A DNA stretch of 24,141 nucleotides from an uncultured Lachnospiraceae bacterium. GTDB lineage: Bacteria; Bacillota; Clostridia; Lachnospirales; Lachnospiraceae. The position numbers and the translations under genes are program-made. The stretch lies in assembly GCA_910587635.1 (NCBI GenBank), contig CAJUNB010000017.1, forward strand, positions 1 to 24,141, given 5' to 3'. This document shows positions 20,959 to 24,141 of the stretch, piece after piece; the stretch's first letter is position 1; every line of letters begins with the position of its first letter. The notes beneath the pieces are model-generated. The model ran no database searches. It worked only from the letters and a program-made list of their open reading frames with translations, and was not told the DNA's origin.

Positions 20959-22284
20959 TCAATCCTGTGTCTTCTGAAAAGGCGCCGTATAACGTGCTTC
21001 TTCTCCGATCTCCTCTTCGATTCTCAACAGCTGATTGTACTTGGCAACTCTGTCACTCCGGCAGGGTGCACCGGTTTTGATCTGTCCGGCATTTACCGCC
21101 ACGGCCAGGTCTGCGATAAAGGTATCTTCCGTCTCCCCGGAACGATGGGAAATAACAGCCCGATATGCATTTTTATGTGCCATTTCGATGGCTTCCATCG
21201 CCTCTGAGACACTGCCGATCTGGTTGACCTTTACCAGTATGGCATTTGCAACTCCCAGTTTGATTCCTGCCTCCAGACGTTTTGTATTGGTCACAAAAAG
21301 GTCATCCCCTACGAGCTGCACTTTCTTCCCGATACGCTTTGTCATCTCCTGCCAGCCGTCCCAGTCGTCCTCTGCCAGCCCGTCCTCGATAGAAGCAATG
21401 GGGAACTGGTCGATCAGCTCTTCGTAATAGGAAATCATCTCCTGTGTATCTCTCACCACCTCGCTGCCGGTCAGTTTACTCTCTCCCGGGAAATGATACA
21501 TTCCCGTCTTTTCATTGTAGAGCTCACTGCTCGCCACATCCAGCGCAATCTTAATGTCACAGCCCGGTTGATAGCCTGCCGCCTCTATCGCTTCCACGAT
21601 CAGGGAAAGCACCGCTTTCGCATCTGGCAGATCAGGAGCAAAACCCCCCTCGTCTCCCACTCCGGTGGACAACCCCTTATGATTCAGTATCTTTTTCAGA
21701 TTGTGATAGATTTCCCCACAGATGCGCAACGCTTCCCGAAAGCTGTCCGCATTCACCGGCATAACCATAAATTCCTGGAAATCCACTGTATTGGCAGCAT
21801 GCTTTCCGCCATTTAAAATATTCATCATCGGTACCGGCATCAGTTTCGTGTGTACGCCTCCCAAATACTGATAGAGAGGGATTCTCAGTGAAGCTGCTGC
21901 CGCCCTTGCCACTGCCATAGATACTGCCAATATGGCGTTTGCTCCCAGATGGCCTTTATTTTCCGTACCGTCAGCTTCCAGCATCAGATGATCGATCTCC
22001 AGCTGGTTCAGCCCATTACGGCCTAACAGCTTCTCTTTGATTTCTTTATTGACATGATGCACTGCCTTAGTTGTGCCAAGACCGAAATAGCGGGGTTCTC
22101 CGTCCCGCAGCTCCACTGCCTCAAACCGGCCTGTACTGGCACCGGAAGGTACGGCAGCGCTGCCCCCATAACGGGCACCCGAAATCCTGTCCGTCAGTGT
22201 CACTTCCGCCTCAATTGTCGGATTCCCTCTGGAATCTAAAATTTCTCTGGCATGTACATCCGTAATTTCCATATATCTTTTCAT
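20959..22284 (-). CDS. eno: Enolase (phosphopyruvate hydratase)
   Basis: Enolase converts 2-phosphoglycerate to phosphoenolpyruvate in glycolysis. The 441-residue protein is full length, with the N-terminal ILDSRGNPT, GGKHAANTVDFQEFM (His162, Glu171), GDEGGFAP (catalytic Glu212), the Mg-binding SIEDGL and GDDLFVTN, LVKVNQIGS with the catalytic Lys, and SHRSGETED. The start at 22284 has GGAGG five bases upstream; an ATG at 22296 is in frame but precedes the ribosome binding site. It is divergent from tRNA-Ser. No terminator hairpin is visible after its stop, so some transcripts may continue into secG. Confidence 0.97.
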   Translation of the reverse strand: MKRYMEITDVHAREILDSRGNPTIEAEVTLTDRISGARYGGSAAVPSGASTGRFEAVELRDGEPRYFGLGTTKAVHHVNKEIKEKLLGRNGLNQLEIDHLMLEADGTENKGHLGANAILAVSMAVARAAAASLRIPLYQYLGGVHTKLMPVPMMNILNGGKHAANTVDFQEFMVMPVNADSFREALRICGEIYHNLKKILNHKGLSTGVGDEGGFAPDLPDAKAVLSLIVEAIEAAGYQPGCDIKIALDVASSELYNEKTGMYHFPGESKLTGSEVVRDTQEMISYYEELIDQFPIASIEDGLAEDDWDGWQEMTKRIGKKVQLVGDDLFVTNTKRLEAGIKLGVANAILVKVNQIGSVSEAMEAIEMAHKNAYRAVISHRSGETEDTFIADLAVAVNAGQIKTGAPCRSDRVAKYNQLLRIEEEIGEEARYTAPFQKTQD

Positions 22285-22359
22285 AGCTACCTCCATAAAA
22301 TCCGTTTGATAGCAGTATGTCCTGAATATGGAATTTTCATAACAAACATTTCCCCTGTA

Positions 22360-22388
22360 TTGACTTACTTTCTTTTTCCCTATATAAT
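22360..22388 (+). promoter_or_regulatory. tRNA-Ser promoter
   Basis: The plus strand has TTGACT (22360-22365), a 17-nt spacer and a perfect TATAAT (22383-22388), 29 bp before the mature tRNA. It fires away from enolase. Confidence 0.85.
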
Positions 22389-22417
22389 AATGCCGTAGTT
22401 AAAAATTATTTTTATTC

Positions 22418-22503
22418 GGAGACGTATCGAAGTGGTCATAACGGGGCGCACTCGAAATGCGTTAGCCCTCCGGGGCACGAGGGTTCGAATCCCTCCGTCT
22501 CCG
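22418..22503 (+). tRNA. tRNA-Ser (anticodon CGA)
   Basis: This 86-nt class II tRNA has acceptor stem GGAGACG / CGTCTCC, discriminator G, anticodon loop CTCGAAA with anticodon CGA (UCG codons), a long variable arm typical of serine, and the T-loop GGTTCGAAT. CCA is not encoded. Confidence 0.96.
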
Positions 22504-22519
22504 CTCGGAATATACATCA

Positions 22520-22548
22520 CAATGCCGCAGACTCTGTCTGCGGCATTG
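22520..22548 (+). other. Strong hairpin between tRNA-Ser and a small gene
   Basis: AATGCCGCAGAC (22521-22532) pairs perfectly with GTCTGCGGCATT (22536-22547) around a TCT loop; an outer C-G pair makes 13 bp. No T-tract follows on either strand, so it is not a standard terminator. It ends 9 bp before the AGGAGG of the next gene. Confidence 0.6.
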
Positions 22549-22570
22549 CTGCAAAACAGGAGGCCAATTC

Positions 22571-22897
22571 ATGTTTCTTCCTATCTTTATCTTTACAAAA
22601 AGACCAAATCCTGACTTTTTAAATGCACTGAAAGCAAAGGTGATTCCTGTGGAAAGCGTACGGGAATATAAAGCACAGTACAGCCAGAAAGGCGCTGCCT
22701 GCGGGAGGATTCTGCTCATTTACGCTGCCCTGTTTTTATCTGCCTTTCTGTTGGCAATAACGATTCCCGGACCGGAGACAGGAATGTTATTTCTTTTCTT
22801 TGTATTTCTTCTTATCGCTCTCTGTCCTCTTTTTACGACTTATCTTACATGCAGAGAAATCTTATCAGCCATCGAAAAAAACTATCCAGGTCTGTGA
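22571..22897 (+). CDS. Small membrane protein, unknown function
   Basis: This 108-residue protein begins MFLPIFIFTKRPN, has a basic cytoplasmic-looking stretch (10-45) and two transmembrane helices (about 47-66 and 70-91), then a short polar tail. AGGAGG lies seven bases upstream of the ATG, a strong reason to call it real. It follows tRNA-Ser, with a 13-bp hairpin in between, and may share the tRNA promoter by read-through. It converges on the hsdR remnant 25 bp away. I recognise no family. Confidence 0.65.
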   Translation: MFLPIFIFTKRPNPDFLNALKAKVIPVESVREYKAQYSQKGAACGRILLIYAALFLSAFLLAITIPGPETGMLFLFFVFLLIALCPLFTTYLTCREILSAIEKNYPGL

Positions 22898-22922
22898 ATG
22901 TAATCCCCATAATTTTCTGAGT

Positions 22923-24008
22923 TTATTTCTGTCTTTTTTCTTCATTTATTTCGCTCATACCATATGCCACAGAATCTTCTGCCACCATCAAATGCTCCAT
23001 CTCTGACCCAGAATCATAGACTACTGAGCCCGGATTGATATTACTGCTCATCAGCTCCGCCTGTTTGATCACGATATCAATAGCTCCTTTCGCCTTCTCT
23101 GGCGGATATTTATACTTTCGTAAAAGATGTTTTACCTGCGTTCTCATGTAAGCCCGGGCAGACTCTTTTCTGTCCCAGTCAACCGTCCTGCTCCTACGGA
23201 TCAATTCCGTCAATTCCTGCGCCATTTCCACTAAAACCCTATCCTGCATCTTTTTCAGAACTTCGGGGTCTGCCGCCAATGCATCATAAAAGGCCAGTTC
23301 CTCTGGCTGTAATCCTTTTTCCTCTCCGGCTTTATAAGCCTCTGCCATTTCTTTTGACAGATTCAATAATTCCTCTATCACCTCTGCACTGGTAATCAGT
23401 CTGTTATTGTATCTTTTTAATAAATGCTGCATCTTCTCTGAAAAAAGCTGTGATTTTACAATACCGGTCCTTGCAAATACATGAATGTTATCCTCCAGCA
23501 ATTTACGCAGCATTTCTGCAGCTATATTTTTATGCTCCATCCTGCGGATTTTATCCATGTATTCATCAGATAAAATTGAAATTTCAGGATTCTTCTTACC
23601 AGCCTGTGCAAATATATTATACACACCATCCTGTTCTATTGCCTGTTCAAGCATAGCCATTATTCTCGCATTTATCTCATTCGAAGTAATACCTGCCCTT
23701 CCTCCGCACTTACAAAGTCCCGCCTTAATACTCTTAAAGAATTCGATTTCCTGTTTTGTTTGAGAATCAAGAAGACTTCGGCATAGAGTTTCTGCCTGGC
23801 TGAGCGCAGTAGCTTCTTTTATGTAACCTTTCTTTTCATCTTCTTCAAAGGCAAGTGCAAAATTTACGCCATCCGCAATGACGGTCAGACGTATTGCATC
23901 CGAATGACCAAAAAAAGGAGTATAATCAAATCCATAGAAGAAATCGCGCATAATTTCCAGTTTGCCCATGGCAACCGTATATGCCTGCCCCAGGTCAGGA
24001 ATTGGATC
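22923..24008 (-). pseudogene. hsdR: C-terminal remnant of type I restriction subunit HsdR
   Basis: The frame encodes what looks like the C-terminal third of an HsdR-type endonuclease/translocase subunit (HsdR C-terminal/DUF3387-like region). The signs are LLKRYNNRLITSAEVIEELLNLSKEM, the stretch ELAFYDALAADPE, RTVDWDRKESARAYMRTQVKHLL and RKYKYPPEKA. The N-terminal nuclease and helicase motifs that make HsdR about 1000 residues long are missing. The first ATG is at 23969, but the frame stays open upstream and reads DPIPDLGQAYTVA before it (to 24008), so that ATG is internal to the original gene. An IS element starts right there. The fragment is therefore probably non-functional; the rest of hsdR would lie beyond the IS, outside the window. 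Confidence 0.75.
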
Positions 24009-24141
24009 TATACTATAAAAGTAGACACAATTTCACACTGTCTGTTACAATAAACTATACACAAAAAAGGAGGCCTCTTATGGCTGTAAACAACCACACG
24101 AAATATGACGAAGATTTTAAAAAATCCCTCGTCTCCCTTCA
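24009..24141 (+). mobile_element. Left end of an IS3-like insertion sequence (partial)
   Basis: Sequence similarity to hsdR ends near 24008. A block starting TCTATACTATAAAAGTAGAC follows, as expected of an IS terminal repeat, then a short leader with a ribosome binding site and the start of a transposase. The exact border and the target duplication cannot be set because the right end is outside the window. Confidence 0.6.
24080..24141 (+). CDS. IS3-family transposase OrfA, N-terminal fragment (runs off the edge)
   Basis: The visible 20 codons begin MAVNNHTKYDEDFKKSLVSL, the usual opening of the helix-turn-helix OrfA protein of IS3-family elements (compare 'KYDEEFKKSLV...' type starts). AAAGGAGG lies upstream of the ATG with normal spacing. 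The frame is open at the window edge, so length, frameshift and OrfB cannot be judged. Confidence 0.7.
   Translation, partial: MAVNNHTKYDEDFKKSLVSL

Noticed and set aside
22462..22719. 85-codon minus-strand open frame ending in RRRDSNPRAPEG
   Set aside because: It overlaps tRNA-Ser in antisense; such peptide endings are a known artefact of translating tRNA T-arms.
1..24141. CRISPR array
   Set aside because: No set of regularly spaced direct repeats with spacers was seen; the repeats found are dispersed or palindromic.

Overview
The window looks like chromosome from a strictly anaerobic Gram-positive bacterium of the Lachnospiraceae / clostridial type. The reasons are the complete [FeFe]-hydrogenase maturation set (hydE, hydG, hydF), strong AGGAGG-type ribosome binding sites, tRNA and tmRNA genes without an encoded CCA, and a secG-rnr-smpB-ssrA order commonly met in Firmicutes. 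The taxonomic call is inference; no 16S rRNA gene is visible.

Layout, left to right. (1) At 1-275 a strong consensus promoter fires leftward out of the window. (2) 276-1250 is a Na+/Ca2+-type exchanger. (3) 1331-11258 is a run of nine co-directional minus-strand genes. Read 5'->3' they are: a coiled-coil membrane protein, an OmpR-type response regulator, an MGT-type glycosyltransferase, a fused NAD-dependent reductase / metallo-beta-lactamase-fold protein, a PaaK/F390-synthetase-like adenylate-forming enzyme, a KASIII-like condensing enzyme, a leucine-rich-repeat protein, a sensor histidine kinase and a lipoprotein. The two halves of the two-component system enclose the four biosynthetic genes. 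A consensus-like promoter with an 11-bp-period direct repeat next to its -35 box precedes the run. This is my main candidate for an undescribed self-regulated biosynthetic system making a glycosylated, acyl- or ketide-derived product. (4) 11422-15164 is hydE-hydG-hydF (minus), followed upstream by a small coiled-coil protein with its own terminator.

(5) 15630-17060 is an AT-rich patch holding a plus-strand Fe/Mn superoxide dismutase and a minus-strand Fic AMP-transferase. It sits directly at the 3' end of ssrA, a classical integration site. (6) 17074-22284 is housekeeping: tmRNA, SmpB, RNase R, SecG and enolase. The 471-bp rnr-secG gap is filled by two different repeat elements, one of them a 223-bp imperfect palindrome resembling a MITE. 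A second copy of the other element lies at 11340-11430, where it supplies the hydF stop codon. (7) 22418-24141 holds tRNA-Ser(CGA), a small two-helix membrane protein, the C-terminal remnant of a type I restriction subunit (hsdR), and the left end of an IS3-like element that appears to have broken hsdR.

How the genes may work together. The condensing enzyme, ligase and reductase/MBL protein could build and process an acyl product that the glycosyltransferase decorates. The kinase, regulator and lipoprotein would sense and control it. SmpB and tmRNA (with RNase R) form the ribosome-rescue module. HydE, HydG and HydF build the H-cluster of a hydrogenase whose structural gene is not in this window.
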